Positions 1-9,027 of a stretch of DNA of 64,000 nt are shown here, one piece after another; position 1 is the stretch's first letter, and every line of letters begins with the position of its first letter. Position numbers and translations under genes: made by a program. The notes under the pieces are model-generated. The model saw only the letters and a list, made by a program, of their open reading frames with translations. It was not told the origin of the DNA and did no database searches. The DNA comes from Lysinibacillus sp. FSL W8-0992 (GTDB taxonomy: Bacteria > Bacillota > Bacilli > Bacillales_A > Planococcaceae), in NCBI RefSeq assembly GCF_038008685.1, contig NZ_JBBOZQ010000001.1, forward strand, positions 2,728,001 to 2,792,000, written 5' to 3'.

Positions 1-1
1 C

Positions 2-814
2 GAAGTTTCAATTAAAGCATTAAATCCAGACTTAGAAGTTTTAGCACCTGTACGTGAGTGGGGCTGGAGCCGTGATGAAGAAATCGAATATGCAATGCAA
101 CATAATGTTCCGATTCCTGCAACATTAGATTCACCATTCTCGATTGACCAAAACTTATGGGGTCGTGCAAATGAAGCGGGCGTAATGGAAGATCCTTGGG
201 TATCACCACCAGAAGAAGCTTATGGCTTAACAATTTCTGTAGAAAACGCACCAAATGAAGCTGAATATGTAGAAATCGAATTCATTGCTGGTAAACCAGT
301 GTCATTAAACGGTAAAGAAATGAAGCTTGCTGATTTAATTCAAGAACTGAATGCAATAGCAGGTGCGCACGGTGTTGGTCGTATCGATCATGTTGAAAAC
401 CGTTTAGTTGGGATTAAATCTCGTGAAGTGTACGAAATTCCAGGTGCAAAAGTACTTTTAACTGCGCATAAGGAGCTTGAAGACTTAACGCTTGTGAAAG
501 AATTAGCACACTTTAAACCAGTTATTGAGAAAAAATTATCAGAACTAATTTATGATGGTTTATGGTTCTCTCCTTTACGTGATGCATTACAAGCATTCCT
601 TGCAGAATCACAACAATATGTAAATGGAACTGTACGTGTGAAACTTTATAAAGGTCATGCGATTGTAGAAGGACGTAAATCACCAAATTCACTATACAAT
701 GAAAAATTAGCAACATACTCTAAAGAAGACCAATTCAATCACGCATCAGCTGTAGGCTTCATCGAATTATGGGGTCTGCCAACAGTGGTTAACTCTTCAG
801 TTAATAAAAAATAA
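2..814 (+). CDS. argG: Argininosuccinate synthase, C-terminal part (5' end outside window)
   Basis: The reading frame is open from base 2 and lacks its start, so only about the last 270 residues are seen. ArgG joins citrulline and aspartate with ATP to form argininosuccinate in arginine synthesis, in the cytosol. The visible part has the family's APVREW and SRDEE(I)EYA segment near the start and the [14 protein letters not shown] segment in the middle, followed by the long helical C-terminal region used for tetramer formation. argH follows 79 bases downstream, the usual argGH pairing. A hairpin with a short T-run lies between them and may lower read-through. No ArgR site can be judged because the promoter lies outside the window. 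Confidence 0.96.
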   Translation, partial: EVSIKALNPDLEVLAPVREWGWSRDEEIEYAMQHNVPIPATLDSPFSIDQNLWGRANEAGVMEDPWVSPPEEAYGLTISVENAPNEAEYVEIEFIAGKPVSLNGKEMKLADLIQELNAIAGAHGVGRIDHVENRLVGIKSREVYEIPGAKVLLTAHKELEDLTLVKELAHFKPVIEKKLSELIYDGLWFSPLRDALQAFLAESQQYVNGTVRVKLYKGHAIVEGRKSPNSLYNEKLATYSKEDQFNHASAVGFIELWGLPTVVNSSVNKK

Positions 815-826
815 TTATTACATTAG

Positions 827-862
827 GGTGTAGTGTAGCATGGACGCTGTACTGCACCTTTT
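827..862 (+). terminator. Attenuating hairpin between argG and argH
   Basis: A 13-bp imperfect stem (GGTGTAGTGTAGC paired with GCTGTACTGCACC) is followed by TTTT. The stem contains G-U pairs and the T-run is only four long, so it is more likely a partial terminator or mRNA-end stabiliser than a full stop before argH. Confidence 0.55.
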
Positions 863-893
863 CGATAAGAAATGTAGAAAAAGGTGAGCTGTT

Positions 894-2267
894 ATGACAA
901 AACTTTGGGGCGGACGTTTCCAAAAATCAGCAGAAGCATGGGTTGATGAGTTTGGCGCATCGATTGGCTTTGACCAACAACTTGTTTTGGAAGACCTAGA
1001 AGGTAGTGTCGCACATGTCACGATGCTTGGTGCTACAGGAATTTTACCAGCAGCTGATGTAGAAGCGATTCTTGGCGGTCTTGCACAATTACAAGAAAAA
1101 GCAATCGCAGGGGAGCTAGAATTTACTGTTGCGAATGAAGATATTCACTTAAACCTTGAAAAAATGCTAATTGATTGCATCGGACCAGTTGGAGGTAAAC
1201 TTCATACAGGTCGTAGCCGTAATGACCAAGTAGCAACAGATATGCATATTTTCTTGAAAAAACGTGTAAAGGAAGCAATCGATTTAATCGAGACATTCCA
1301 AAAAACGTTAATAGAAAAAGCTGAGGAGCATGTTGAAACAATTGCGCCAGGCTATACGCATTTACAACGTGCGCAACCGATTTCTTTTGCACATCATTTA
1401 ATGGCCTATTTTTGGATGCTTGAGCGCGATAAACAACGTTTTACAGAATCCATGAAACGCATTGATATATTACCACTAGGTGCTGGTGCGATGGCAGGGA
1501 CAACCTTCCCGATTGACCGTCTAAAATCAGCAGAGCTACTTGGCTTTAGTGACGTATATGCAAATTCCATGGATGCGGTAAGTGACCGTGATTTTATCGT
1601 CGAGTTTTTAAGTAATTCATCATTGTTAATGGCGCATTTATCTCGTTTTGCCGAAGAAATTATTTTATGGTCAACAGATGAATTTAAATTTATCGAATTG
1701 GATGATGCCTTCTCAACAGGGTCTTCCATTATGCCACAAAAGAAAAATCCCGATATGGCAGAGCTAATTCGCGGAAAAACGGGTCGTGTCTACGGTAACC
1801 TTATGGGCTTACTAACTGTACTAAAAGGAACACCGTTAACTTACAACAAGGATATGCAAGAAGACAAAGAAGGTATGTTCGATACAGTGCATACGATTCT
1901 TGGATCTTTAAAAATCTTTGAAGGTATGGTGCGCACGATGACAGTAAATACAGAGCGTTTGCACAAGGCAGTACACTCTGACTTCTCAAATGCGACGGAA
2001 TTGGCAGACTACCTTGCGACGAAAGGGATGCCATTCCGTGAAGCACATGAAGTAACAGGTAAATTAGTCTTTACATGTATTCAAAAGGGCATTTATTTAT
2101 TAGATTTACCAATTGAAGACATGAAAAAAGAAAGTGAGCTTATCGAAACAGATATTTATGATGTATTGGCACCTGAAGCAGCTGTACGTCGTAGACATTC
2201 ACTAGGTGGTACAGGTTTCGATCAAGTCACTATTCAAATCGAGAAAGCAAAAGCTTGTCTTTCTTAA
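894..2267 (+). CDS. argH: Argininosuccinate lyase
   Basis: ArgH splits argininosuccinate into arginine and fumarate, the last step of arginine synthesis. The 457-residue length is normal. The superfamily signature [12 protein letters not shown] lies near residues 276-287 and carries the catalytic serine loop. HTGRSRNDQ (near residue 102) and TVANEDIH (near residue 80) are also typical of argininosuccinate lyases. The ATG start is preceded by AAAGGTGAGC at good spacing. It is the second gene of the argGH unit, and a strong terminator follows at 2413-2446. Nothing unusual is seen. Confidence 0.97.
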   Translation: MTKLWGGRFQKSAEAWVDEFGASIGFDQQLVLEDLEGSVAHVTMLGATGILPAADVEAILGGLAQLQEKAIAGELEFTVANEDIHLNLEKMLIDCIGPVGGKLHTGRSRNDQVATDMHIFLKKRVKEAIDLIETFQKTLIEKAEEHVETIAPGYTHLQRAQPISFAHHLMAYFWMLERDKQRFTESMKRIDILPLGAGAMAGTTFPIDRLKSAELLGFSDVYANSMDAVSDRDFIVEFLSNSSLLMAHLSRFAEEIILWSTDEFKFIELDDAFSTGSSIMPQKKNPDMAELIRGKTGRVYGNLMGLLTVLKGTPLTYNKDMQEDKEGMFDTVHTILGSLKIFEGMVRTMTVNTERLHKAVHSDFSNATELADYLATKGMPFREAHEVTGKLVFTCIQKGIYLLDLPIEDMKKESELIETDIYDVLAPEAAVRRRHSLGGTGFDQVTIQIEKAKACLS

Positions 2268-2412
2268 CTATTTTGCGTGCACGTCCTAAGTGACATTTGC
2301 ATAGATATTCATTAAAGCTGTCCAGTGAGGCACTATGAAACCTTATTATTCCTTTTTCTGTGGAGCCAGAGGGTGAAACTAAAAAGAGTACCTGACATAA
2401 GTGAAGGACAAT

Positions 2413-2446
2413 CCCCAATTTTCGGAGACGCGAAATTGGGGTTTTT
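2413..2446 (+). terminator. Rho-independent terminator after argH
   Basis: CCCCAATTT pairs with AAATTGGGG around a short loop, followed by TTTTT. It closes the argGH transcript and separates it from the next gene, whose TTG start lies 42 bases further on. Confidence 0.85.
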
Positions 2447-2487
2447 GTATAAGAAATATATACTATTCTAAATGGGAGGAATGTTCG

Positions 2488-2877
2488 TTGACGGATCGTT
2501 TTACAAAGGGGTTAGAAACGATAAAGCAATATGTCACGGAAGAAGAGGCAGCTGGCATGGTCAACGCCGATGCACTAGCTGATATAGCACCTGATTTGCG
2601 CAAAATGATTATCGAGTTCGCCTATGGAGATGTTTATTCACGGCCAGGTCTTGATGCTAAAAGCCGTGCACTTGTCGTAATAACAGCGGTTGTTACACAA
2701 GGTGCCGTGCCTCAAACGAAAACACATATTACACGTGGTTTGCATGCAGGGTTAACACCTACAGAAATTGTAGAAGCCCTTTTACAATTAGTGCCCTATA
2801 TTGGTTTTCCACGTGTGCAAAACGCGTTAACGGTTGCCCAGCAAGTATTTCAGGACAAGCAATTAAGTGTCGAATAG
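2488..2877 (+). CDS. Carboxymuconolactone decarboxylase family protein
   Basis: This 129-residue protein belongs to the CMD/AhpD-like all-helical family. It resembles gamma-carboxymuconolactone decarboxylase, with the family segments SRPGLDAKSRALVVI, HITRGLHAGLTPTEIVEALLQL and YIGFPRVQNAL. It lacks the Cys-X-X-Cys of AhpD peroxidase partners, so thiol redox activity is unlikely. The TTG at 2488 is chosen because GGGAGG lies just upstream; the frame opens further upstream at a GTG, but that would run through the argH terminator. No aromatic-degradation genes are nearby, so decarboxylation of a muconolactone is not supported by context and the substrate is unknown. Confidence 0.85.
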   Translation: MTDRFTKGLETIKQYVTEEEAAGMVNADALADIAPDLRKMIIEFAYGDVYSRPGLDAKSRALVVITAVVTQGAVPQTKTHITRGLHAGLTPTEIVEALLQLVPYIGFPRVQNALTVAQQVFQDKQLSVE

Positions 2878-2987
2878 TACAATCTAATATGAGGCTTAGT
2901 ATGACCGATTGCTTCGAAATTAGACTTTTGTTTAAATTGCATTATAGTCGAACATAAATGAAAAAAAGTTTTGAATAACATGTATAG

Positions 2988-3014
2988 ATTTTTGCAAAGT
3001 GTCCCATACTGTTA
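2988..3014 (+). promoter_or_regulatory. Possible SigG/SigF-like promoter of decayed small-gene cassette
   Basis: TGTATA is followed after 18 bases by CATACTG. This resembles the forespore SigG pattern (TGNATA, 17-18 bases, CATACTA). The intact sister cassette has CATACTA at the matching place (7732). The assignment is inference from two short motifs. Confidence 0.3.
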
Positions 3015-3056
3015 AAGGATACACTTAATCATCGAAATTGATGAGGAGGATGCATA

Positions 3057-3155
3057 ATGAGTAGTTCAAGTTCAACACCAGTAGACAATGAATCTCAGGA
3101 AAGTCCGCCACAGCTGAATAAGGTTGATACTTCACATATCTTAAGGGTTAGGTAA
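3057..3155 (+). pseudogene. Decayed copy of a small-protein cassette
   Basis: A perfect ribosome binding site (GATGAGGAGGATG) leads into an ATG with 32 codons before a stop. The start MSSSS, the D..SQ segment, the flanking DNA and the downstream hairpin all match the intact 50-codon cassette at 7783-7935. The distance from ATG to terminator is also nearly equal (184 versus 181 bases). DNA resembling the 3' part of the intact gene continues beyond the stop to about 3220, but in shifted frames with stops. I read it as a degenerate paralogue; a genuinely shorter 32-residue peptide cannot be excluded. Confidence 0.5.
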
Positions 3156-3239
3156 TGAGAGAATTCTCTGTGTTACTGTATCTTAGGATGAAGTAGAAAC
3201 CACAACTGTACAATCAAATAGAAGGTATAAGTGTCCATG

Positions 3240-3266
3240 GCCCAGAATTTTTCTGGGTCTTTTTTG
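3240..3266 (+). terminator. Terminator of decayed cassette
   Basis: CCCAGA pairs with TCTGGG, followed by TCTTTTTT. The preceding TATAAGTGT string is shared with the terminator of the intact cassette at 7964. Confidence 0.8.
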
Positions 3267-3453
3267 TTTTTAGTTGATTTTGCAAAGACAACTGTTATAC
3301 TCTGAATATGACAGTTGGAGGACTACAAATCCTTATTTGGAAAATCTTTAACGCTTTGAGCATTTACATACATATGAAACAGTAGCGACGAACGGTCCTG
3401 AATATTCAGGATAATACTTATGCAATCGCTATTTTTTATAAGGAGGGACTTTT

Positions 3454-4743
3454 ATGAAAAAACTAGTTGTATTATGCTGTATCGCATTATTATTAGTTGC
3501 CTGTTCACAAAAAGAAAAGGCAACAAAGGTGGACACGAAAAAGGAGGGGCAAGTTATGAATGAACAACTAATCGGAAAATGGGCAGGCGATATTGAAATT
3601 CCAAATGGCTCGCTACCAATTATTGTAGATTTACAAAAAGAAGGTGGTTCTTTATCTGTTCCTTCGCAAGGCTTAAGTAATTATCCTTTTAAAAGCGTAA
3701 CGTATGATGAGAATGAAGTACAAATTAGCATTAACTTAAATGGTTCTCTTATTGAGGTGATTGGAACGTTAAAAGGAGAGCAAATCGAAGCAACGTTTAA
3801 TCAAAATGGTGGAAAATTCCGTTTGCTATTAAAACCGTATGTAGAACAACCTGCAGAGCCAGTATCCTATGAAACATTCACAGTTCCTGTAAAGGATGGC
3901 GATTTAACAGTAGCACTTCAAAAGAGTAGTAAGGAGCCGTCACCAGTCGTCCTCATTATTGCTGGTTCTGGACCGACCGATAAAGATGGTAATTCAGCAA
4001 TTGCTGGAAAAAATAATAGCTTGAAAATGCTTGCTGAAGGATTAGCGCAAGAAGGTGTTGCAAGTGTGCGATACGATAAACGAGGCATCGGAGATAATAC
4101 GTCTTTGTTAACGAAAGAGGATGATATCTCTATCGATTTATATGTTGACGATGCAGTTCAAATACTCAAGGCACTTTCAGCAAATAAGGACTATTCAAGT
4201 GTCCATATTATTGGCCATAGTGAAGGTTCTTTAATAGGCATGCTCGCTGCACAAAAAGCCGATGTGGAATCATTTGTTTCAATAGCAGGTGCAGGTAGAG
4301 CTGCTGATACATTACTGCTAGAGCAATTAACAGGACAATTAACACCTGCCCTAACAACTGAGGCAACAACAATTCTTGCAACACTCAAAAAAGGAGAGCA
4401 AGTGAAAAATGTCTCTCCTGAGCTACAAGCATTATTTAGACCTTCTGTGCAGCCATATATGATATCTTGGCTTAAATATAATCCAGCTAATGAGCTTCAA
4501 AAAGTTAAAGGTCGCGTTTTAATTATTCAAGGAACAACAGATATCCAAGTGAAAGCTACAGACGCAGAAGCATTAAAGCAAGGCAATGAAAAAGCGGAGC
4601 TTATTTATATGGATGGCATGAACCATATTCTTAAAAACGCACCTGAGAATCGAGAGGAGAATATAGCTACCTATGCAGACCCAACATTACCATTGCATAC
4701 GAACTTATTACCTGCGATTCATAAATTTATCGTAAATGACTAG
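3454..4743 (+). CDS. Secreted lipoprotein alpha/beta hydrolase
   Basis: This 429-residue protein has a signal peptide ending in the lipobox LLVAC with Cys17, so it is probably anchored to the outer face of the membrane. Residues about 30-130 form a beta-rich domain of unknown role. From about residue 150 it is an alpha/beta hydrolase with the oxyanion region IIAGSGPTDKDG, the segment RYDKRGIGDN, the nucleophile elbow GHSEGS (Ser near 255) and a terminal MDGMNH supplying the probable catalytic His. The architecture matches bacterial esterases/peptidases related to the YuxL/EstA-type S9-like hydrolases. AAGGAGGG sits at good spacing before the ATG. The substrate is unknown. Confidence 0.88.
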   Translation: MKKLVVLCCIALLLVACSQKEKATKVDTKKEGQVMNEQLIGKWAGDIEIPNGSLPIIVDLQKEGGSLSVPSQGLSNYPFKSVTYDENEVQISINLNGSLIEVIGTLKGEQIEATFNQNGGKFRLLLKPYVEQPAEPVSYETFTVPVKDGDLTVALQKSSKEPSPVVLIIAGSGPTDKDGNSAIAGKNNSLKMLAEGLAQEGVASVRYDKRGIGDNTSLLTKEDDISIDLYVDDAVQILKALSANKDYSSVHIIGHSEGSLIGMLAAQKADVESFVSIAGAGRAADTLLLEQLTGQLTPALTTEATTILATLKKGEQVKNVSPELQALFRPSVQPYMISWLKYNPANELQKVKGRVLIIQGTTDIQVKATDAEALKQGNEKAELIYMDGMNHILKNAPENREENIATYADPTLPLHTNLLPAIHKFIVND

Positions 4744-4832
4744 CAGTATGACGCAAACTTTTAGTATGTTGTTAGTCGCGGTTGCTCTTTAAAAATTTCG
4801 TTGCGAGCCACAACATTGGAGGAAAAATTATC

Positions 4833-5147
4833 GTGGAAGCCATTGTATGTTTGATCATTATGATTCCATTTTTAATATTTGCAATTGTTTTATCGCAAGG
4901 CAAAGGAGCATTTTTACTTGCAGGCTTTAACACAATGGCTCAAAGTGAAAAAGAGACCTATAATGAAAAAGCACTTGCTAAATTTATGGGCAAAATCATG
5001 TATGGATACTGTTTTTGTATACTATTATGGGCACTCGATGGGGTATTCCAAACCGAATGGCTCTTTATCGTTAGTCTCCTCCTATTTATAGGGCTCACTG
5101 TATTTACACTCATATTTGTAAACACAGCAAATCGCTTTAAAAAGTAA
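4833..5147 (+). CDS. DUF3784 family membrane protein
   Basis: The protein has 104 residues with about three membrane segments: residues 5-25, 60-80 and 83-100. The segment SQGKGAFLLAGFNTMAQSEKE followed by KALAKFMGK is typical of the DUF3784 family, whose function is unknown. The GTG at 4833 is preferred over the upstream TTG at 4782 because TTGGAGG lies directly before it. It begins 90 bases after the lipoprotein hydrolase, has no visible promoter of its own, and is followed by a terminator, so the two are probably co-transcribed. Confidence 0.8.
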   Translation: MEAIVCLIIMIPFLIFAIVLSQGKGAFLLAGFNTMAQSEKETYNEKALAKFMGKIMYGYCFCILLWALDGVFQTEWLFIVSLLLFIGLTVFTLIFVNTANRFKK

Positions 5148-5171
5148 AGGATTAAGAAACGTTCACAACAT

Positions 5172-5204
5172 AAGTGCGACTCTCGTTACATGAGCGTCGC
5201 ACTT
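5172..5204 (+). terminator. Terminator after DUF3784 gene
   Basis: AAGTGCGAC pairs with GTCGCACTT, with a further CTC/GAG pairing inside the loop. It lies between convergent genes and may serve both strands. Confidence 0.75.
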
Positions 5205-5220
5205 TGTTCTATTATGCTAT

Positions 5221-5808
5221 TCACAACAACTTTTTCTCAAAACAAAAACATTCATGAACCCTAGTATAGCGATTCTTTATCATCTCCTTTTCCTTTCCTA
5301 CATAGTGCGCAAATGCTTGAACGGGGTATAATTCTTGTATTTCGGATGTTAACGTTGGCTTCATTTCCTTTTCACCTTCAATAAATACGTGTAAATAGGA
5401 ATCTACAATTGAAAACTTATTGTTTATGTACCAATCGTTTACCCACTTATCATCTCTTGTCCAAGCTTCCAAACGGTTCAAATTTTTTTCTTTCGCTCTT
5501 TTTTCAGCAGCTTGCAATAGTTGATGACCGACTCCTATTTTTTGGTAGTCAGGATGAACAGCAATGTGCCAAATCATTCCTCCCAACCCATCGCCTCGAG
5601 AACAAACAGTTTGCGGTTGCACTTCGTATTCAACATCTATTAAACCAATGACTTGATGATCCTTAATTGCTACTAATTCAATGGCTGGGTTAGCATATGT
5701 TTCCTTTTTCTGAAGAACATTGTCAAAATAAGCAGTATTTAAAAATGATAACACCCTACAACGAACCCAACCTATTTCATCTTCTAATTGATACGCTCTA
5801 ATTTCTAT
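5221..5808 (-). CDS. GNAT family N-acetyltransferase with apparent ATA start
   Basis: The acetyl-CoA-binding core is visible as WHIAVHPDYQKIGVGHQLLQAAEKRA, where the Q-x-x-G-x-G/A-like loop binds the CoA pyrophosphate. The first standard start codon (GTG at 5754) has no ribosome binding site and would remove the first strand of the fold. The frame is open upstream to 5808, where ATA sits five bases after AGGAGG. The encoded segment EIRAYQLEDEIGWVRCRVLSFL looks like a normal GNAT N-terminus. I therefore place the start at ATA, either a rare non-canonical start or a point mutation of ATG. The acceptor substrate is unknown. Confidence 0.75.
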   Translation of the reverse strand: MEIRAYQLEDEIGWVRCRVLSFLNTAYFDNVLQKKETYANPAIELVAIKDHQVIGLIDVEYEVQPQTVCSRGDGLGGMIWHIAVHPDYQKIGVGHQLLQAAEKRAKEKNLNRLEAWTRDDKWVNDWYINNKFSIVDSYLHVFIEGEKEMKPTLTSEIQELYPVQAFAHYVGKEKEMIKNRYTRVHECFCFEKKLL

Positions 5809-5999
5809 AAGTTCCTCCTAATTGAATTAATATACATATTATACTAAATATTTTGTTAGGGAATTGAAACAGAAATCCGATGAATTCTTATAATTTACCT
5901 TTCAACTATTAAATTTCTCACTGCTACAATCTATTTCTTGTGGTATTTTTGATATGAAAAATAAAAAATTTCCATTTAATTTTTGTGGAGGGAAAGGTT

Positions 6000-7667
6000 T
6001 TGAACATAATTAAAAAGGTTTTATGGCAAAATAAGATAAGAAATTTGCTTCGAAGAGGGCATATCGTTATTATTTTTATCATTAGTTTATGTATTTTTAT
6101 TCCGACAATTTTTATCGAATATCAGCAAACAATTAACCATCAAAAAGAAGAAATGACCAATTACTTAGATGCTCAAACCTATTTTTTTGAAAGCTGGTTA
6201 AAGGAGCGTTCCGAGGATATACATACAATAACAAATTTAGCTTTTGTTAAAGGCTATCAGTATGAACAAACGCAAGCATTTTTTCAAGAATATAAAAAAC
6301 AAACTGTTTTTACTGATTTAGTCTTTGTTAACAAAGAAGGAATAGTACAGTTCGATACAGTGACAGAATATCAACATAACGGGATTGGCATAGATGTAAA
6401 AAATCGTGAGTATTTCCAAGTCGCCCAAAAAACGAAGCAACAATATATTACAGATGTATTAATTAGTAAAGTCACAAAGGAGCCAATCATTGCTTTCGCA
6501 TCGCCTATACTTGATGAGCAACAACAATTTAATGGTGTTGTTTTTGGCACTGTAAATTTTAATACTGTTGATTTGCTTTTAAATGAATCAAGAGTGGGTT
6601 TTAGGGGACATGCTTATATAGTCAATCAAGATGGAACTTTGTTAACAGAATTAGTTTCAAATAAGAAAGAAGTGGCTTCAGCTAGTCAAAACATATTGTC
6701 GCAAAACTATAACATTGATGAACGAATTTTGACGATTGCTCAATCTAATCAAACGCAATCACCAATAAACTCCTATAAGGACGCAAACGGTGAATGGGTT
6801 TTAGCAAAAAGTAAGCCAATTAATCAAGGCAAATGGTATTTTATTTCTGAAGTCAATTTATTGGAAGCGTATACACCTTTAATTAAAAGATTTGGTTTGT
6901 TAGCGATTTGTATTTTAGTAGGCACATTTTTAACCATAAAAGTTATGTTAATGATAACGAAAAAGATAGAAGAGCCGATTCAGCAGTTACTAAAAGGTGT
7001 TGGTAAGGTGGAGCAAGGTCATTACGATTATAAAATTAATGAAAAACAGTTAGCACCGTATGCCAAAGAGTTTCAGGAGCTTTGTTCATCTTTTAATGAG
7101 ATGAGCGCGAAAGTGAAAGAAGATACGATATTACTTAAGGAGTTATCTGTTACTTGCCAACTCACGAAACTATATAATCGCCGTTATTTAATTGAGCAGG
7201 GCGAGCATGTTTTTCAAGACTGTAAAAACAATGAGCAGCATTGTTCTTGTATTGCGATTGATATCGATTTTTTTAAAAAAGTTAATGATACATATGGGCA
7301 TCTGACTGGTGATGAGGTACTAAAGCATGTTGCAAAGATTATTAAAGAATCCGTACGAATAAAAGATATCACTACGAGATATGGTGGCGAGGAATTTGTA
7401 ATTTTATCTCCAGCGACGACGTTGGAAAGTGCTGTGAAAATAGCAGAAAGAATAAGAAAAAATGTTGAAGAGTATCCTTTTACTATAGGTGAACAGTTTA
7501 TTCCTATGACAGTGAGTGTTGGTATAGCGGAATTTTCCAATAATAAGGACATTTCAACCTTTTACGATTTGATTGATAAGGCAGATCAGGCGCTTTACAT
7601 TGCTAAGGAAAGTGGTCGAAATATGCTAAGAGTATATAATGGTGCAAATAACTTTGTTATGCGGTAA
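6000..7667 (+). CDS. Membrane-bound diguanylate cyclase (Cache sensor, HAMP, GGDEF)
   Basis: This 555-residue protein makes cyclic di-GMP in response to an external signal. A first membrane helix (about residues 20-38) precedes an extracytoplasmic double-Cache-like sensor (about 45-285). A second helix (about 297-315), a HAMP linker (320-375) and a C-terminal GGDEF domain follow. The active-site loop is GGEEF, a functional variant, and RIKD five residues upstream is an RxxD inhibitory site, so product feedback is expected. The TTG at 6000 is chosen because GGAGGG lies seven bases upstream; the GTG at 5985 is inside the ribosome binding site. It stands alone, with no EAL domain gene nearby. 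Confidence 0.93.
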   Translation: MNIIKKVLWQNKIRNLLRRGHIVIIFIISLCIFIPTIFIEYQQTINHQKEEMTNYLDAQTYFFESWLKERSEDIHTITNLAFVKGYQYEQTQAFFQEYKKQTVFTDLVFVNKEGIVQFDTVTEYQHNGIGIDVKNREYFQVAQKTKQQYITDVLISKVTKEPIIAFASPILDEQQQFNGVVFGTVNFNTVDLLLNESRVGFRGHAYIVNQDGTLLTELVSNKKEVASASQNILSQNYNIDERILTIAQSNQTQSPINSYKDANGEWVLAKSKPINQGKWYFISEVNLLEAYTPLIKRFGLLAICILVGTFLTIKVMLMITKKIEEPIQQLLKGVGKVEQGHYDYKINEKQLAPYAKEFQELCSSFNEMSAKVKEDTILLKELSVTCQLTKLYNRRYLIEQGEHVFQDCKNNEQHCSCIAIDIDFFKKVNDTYGHLTGDEVLKHVAKIIKESVRIKDITTRYGGEEFVILSPATTLESAVKIAERIRKNVEEYPFTIGEQFIPMTVSVGIAEFSNNKDISTFYDLIDKADQALYIAKESGRNMLRVYNGANNFVMR

Positions 7668-7731
7668 TGGTGTAGGCATATAAAATTTTCACAATAGCGG
7701 CTATGCACGTGTAGTATTTTAAAAAATGGTC

Positions 7732-7738
7732 ATACTAA
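7732..7738 (+). promoter_or_regulatory. CATACTA motif upstream of small cassette
   Basis: CATACTA, a SigG-type -10 element, lies 51 bases before the ATG at 7783. The matching -35 is poor here (CGTGTA at about 17 bases), so the sporulation assignment is tentative. Confidence 0.25.
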
Positions 7739-7782
7739 CATGGATTCACTTATGAAGTCTATAATGATGAGGAGGATGTAAA

Positions 7783-7935
7783 ATGAGTAGGCCTGAACAA
7801 CTAGACCCGAAATCTCAAAAAATCCACCGTAACTGGACAAGGATTAAGCGTTCGAAATCTCAAGTAAATGGTGAAACGGAGATTACTCTCCATAACCGTA
7901 TCTTGAGAAGTGAAGCGAAAGCCCGACAGTTTTAA
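7783..7935 (+). CDS. Small basic hydrophilic protein, 50 residues
   Basis: The ATG is preceded by an excellent GAGGAGGATG site and the gene ends before a clear terminator at 7964. The product begins MSRPEQLDPKSQKIH and is rich in Lys, Arg, Gln and Asn, with almost no hydrophobic clusters, so it is probably soluble and possibly nucleic-acid binding. Its composition resembles minor small acid-soluble spore proteins, and a CATACTA motif upstream would fit forespore expression, but I recognise no known family. A degenerate sister copy lies at 3057-3220 with matching 5' and 3' flanks. That similarity across the whole unit supports this being a real gene. Confidence 0.6.
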   Translation: MSRPEQLDPKSQKIHRNWTRIKRSKSQVNGETEITLHNRILRSEAKARQF

Positions 7936-7963
7936 TCATGCTAGAAGCTATAAGTGTTATCAA

Positions 7964-7992
7964 GCTCAGATATTTTATATCTGGGCTTTTTT
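7964..7992 (+). terminator. Terminator of small cassette
   Basis: GCTCAGATA pairs with TATCTGGGC (one G-U pair), followed by TTTTTTG. Confidence 0.85.
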
Positions 7993-8081
7993 GTATTTTA
8001 TTTTAAGAAAATTAGTAAATATCTAAGTAATTGATTTATAGTAAAATATAAGAAATAAGGAATTTAGAAGGAGAAATGGAA

Positions 8082-8597
8082 ATGGACAATCAAATGAACA
8101 TTCGTGTTGCACGTCTTGCTGATGCAAAAAAAATGCTTGAAATCCAACAAGAAGTTTTAGCGGAAGAACTATTTTTAATAACGACAACTGAAGAATATCA
8201 GCAAACGATCGAAGGACAACAAGCATGGATACAGTCGAAATTAGCAAATGACCATGAAACAATTTTAATTGCAGAACACAATGATGAAGTCGTTGGCTGG
8301 CTAGTATTTCAGTCGCCAAATCGAAAACGTTTAGCCCATACTTGTAGTTTTGGCATGATGGTTCGAAAAGATTATCGAGGGCAAGGAATTGGTAAACGTT
8401 TAATAGGGGAATTACTGACATGGGCGGTTGCCAATCCAGTAATTGAAAAAGTTTGCTTAGGTGTATTTTCAACAAATATAGGCGCCATTGCTCTTTATCG
8501 AAAAATGGGCTTTATAGAAGAAGGTAGAAAGATTAAGGAAATTAAAGTAAGGGATAATGAGTATGTTGATGATGTGTTAATGTACAAAATGGTTTAA
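8082..8597 (+). CDS. GNAT family N-acetyltransferase
   Basis: This 171-residue single-domain acetyltransferase has the acetyl-CoA loop RKDYRGQGIGKRLIGELL (R-G-Q-G-I-G) and the later strand NIGAIALYRKMGFIEEGRK, which marks RimI/YhhY-like members. The ATG at 8082 is preferred because AAGGAG lies eight bases upstream; the ATG at 8076 is only two bases from it. It follows the small-cassette terminator and precedes the cupin gene by 50 bases, which has its own ribosome binding site. The acceptor could be a protein N-terminus, an amino acid or a drug; context gives no hint. Confidence 0.85.
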   Translation: MDNQMNIRVARLADAKKMLEIQQEVLAEELFLITTTEEYQQTIEGQQAWIQSKLANDHETILIAEHNDEVVGWLVFQSPNRKRLAHTCSFGMMVRKDYRGQGIGKRLIGELLTWAVANPVIEKVCLGVFSTNIGAIALYRKMGFIEEGRKIKEIKVRDNEYVDDVLMYKMV

Positions 8598-8647
8598 ATT
8601 CATAAGAGAAATTTTATAAAACGTTTGAATAGGGAGAGGGATTTTCT

Positions 8648-8989
8648 ATGAAAATTTATCAGTTCTCAAAGGATAGTGGCAATGCAATTAACAATTACAA
8701 CTCACTTTATTCATTTTATACTAAAATAATGAAAACAGTAGAGCCAACAAATATTGGTTTTATATACATAGAAGCGGGTGGTGTAGTTGGATTACATGAA
8801 GCACCAGTACCACAGCTATTCATTGTTATTCAGGGAGAAGGATGGGTCTGTGGAAAAGACAGGGAGAAATTACTTGTAAAACAAGGGGAGGGAATTCTTT
8901 GGCAAGAGGGAGAAGCACATGAGTCAGGAAGTGACAATGGGTTAACAGCCCTCGTTATTCAATCTACGCAAATTGATTTGCTTGAATAA
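8648..8989 (+). CDS. Cupin-domain protein
   Basis: The 113-residue product is one small beta-barrel. The first cupin motif is partly visible as GGVVGLHEAPVPQLFIVIQGEGWV and the second as EGILWQEGEAHESGS. Some of the metal-binding histidines of motif 1 are replaced, with only one His in place of the usual HxH pair, so metal binding may be weak. Family members act as sensors, isomerases or dioxygenases, and no function can be assigned. The start has GGGAGAGGG upstream. It shares an intergenic terminator with the convergent GNAT gene at 9028. Confidence 0.75.
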   Translation: MKIYQFSKDSGNAINNYNSLYSFYTKIMKTVEPTNIGFIYIEAGGVVGLHEAPVPQLFIVIQGEGWVCGKDREKLLVKQGEGILWQEGEAHESGSDNGLTALVIQSTQIDLLE

Positions 8990-8997
8990 AACGAGCA

Positions 8998-9027
8998 AAT
9001 AACGGGGTGCAAGTGACTCCGTTATTT
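8998..9027 (+). terminator. Terminator after cupin gene
   Basis: AATAACGG pairs with CCGTTATT around a 13-base loop, followed by TTTT. Convergent genes meet here. Confidence 0.75.

Noticed and set aside
2401..2487. GTG start for the CMD-family protein
   Set aside because: That reading would translate through the argH terminator; the TTG at 2488 has GGGAGG directly upstream.
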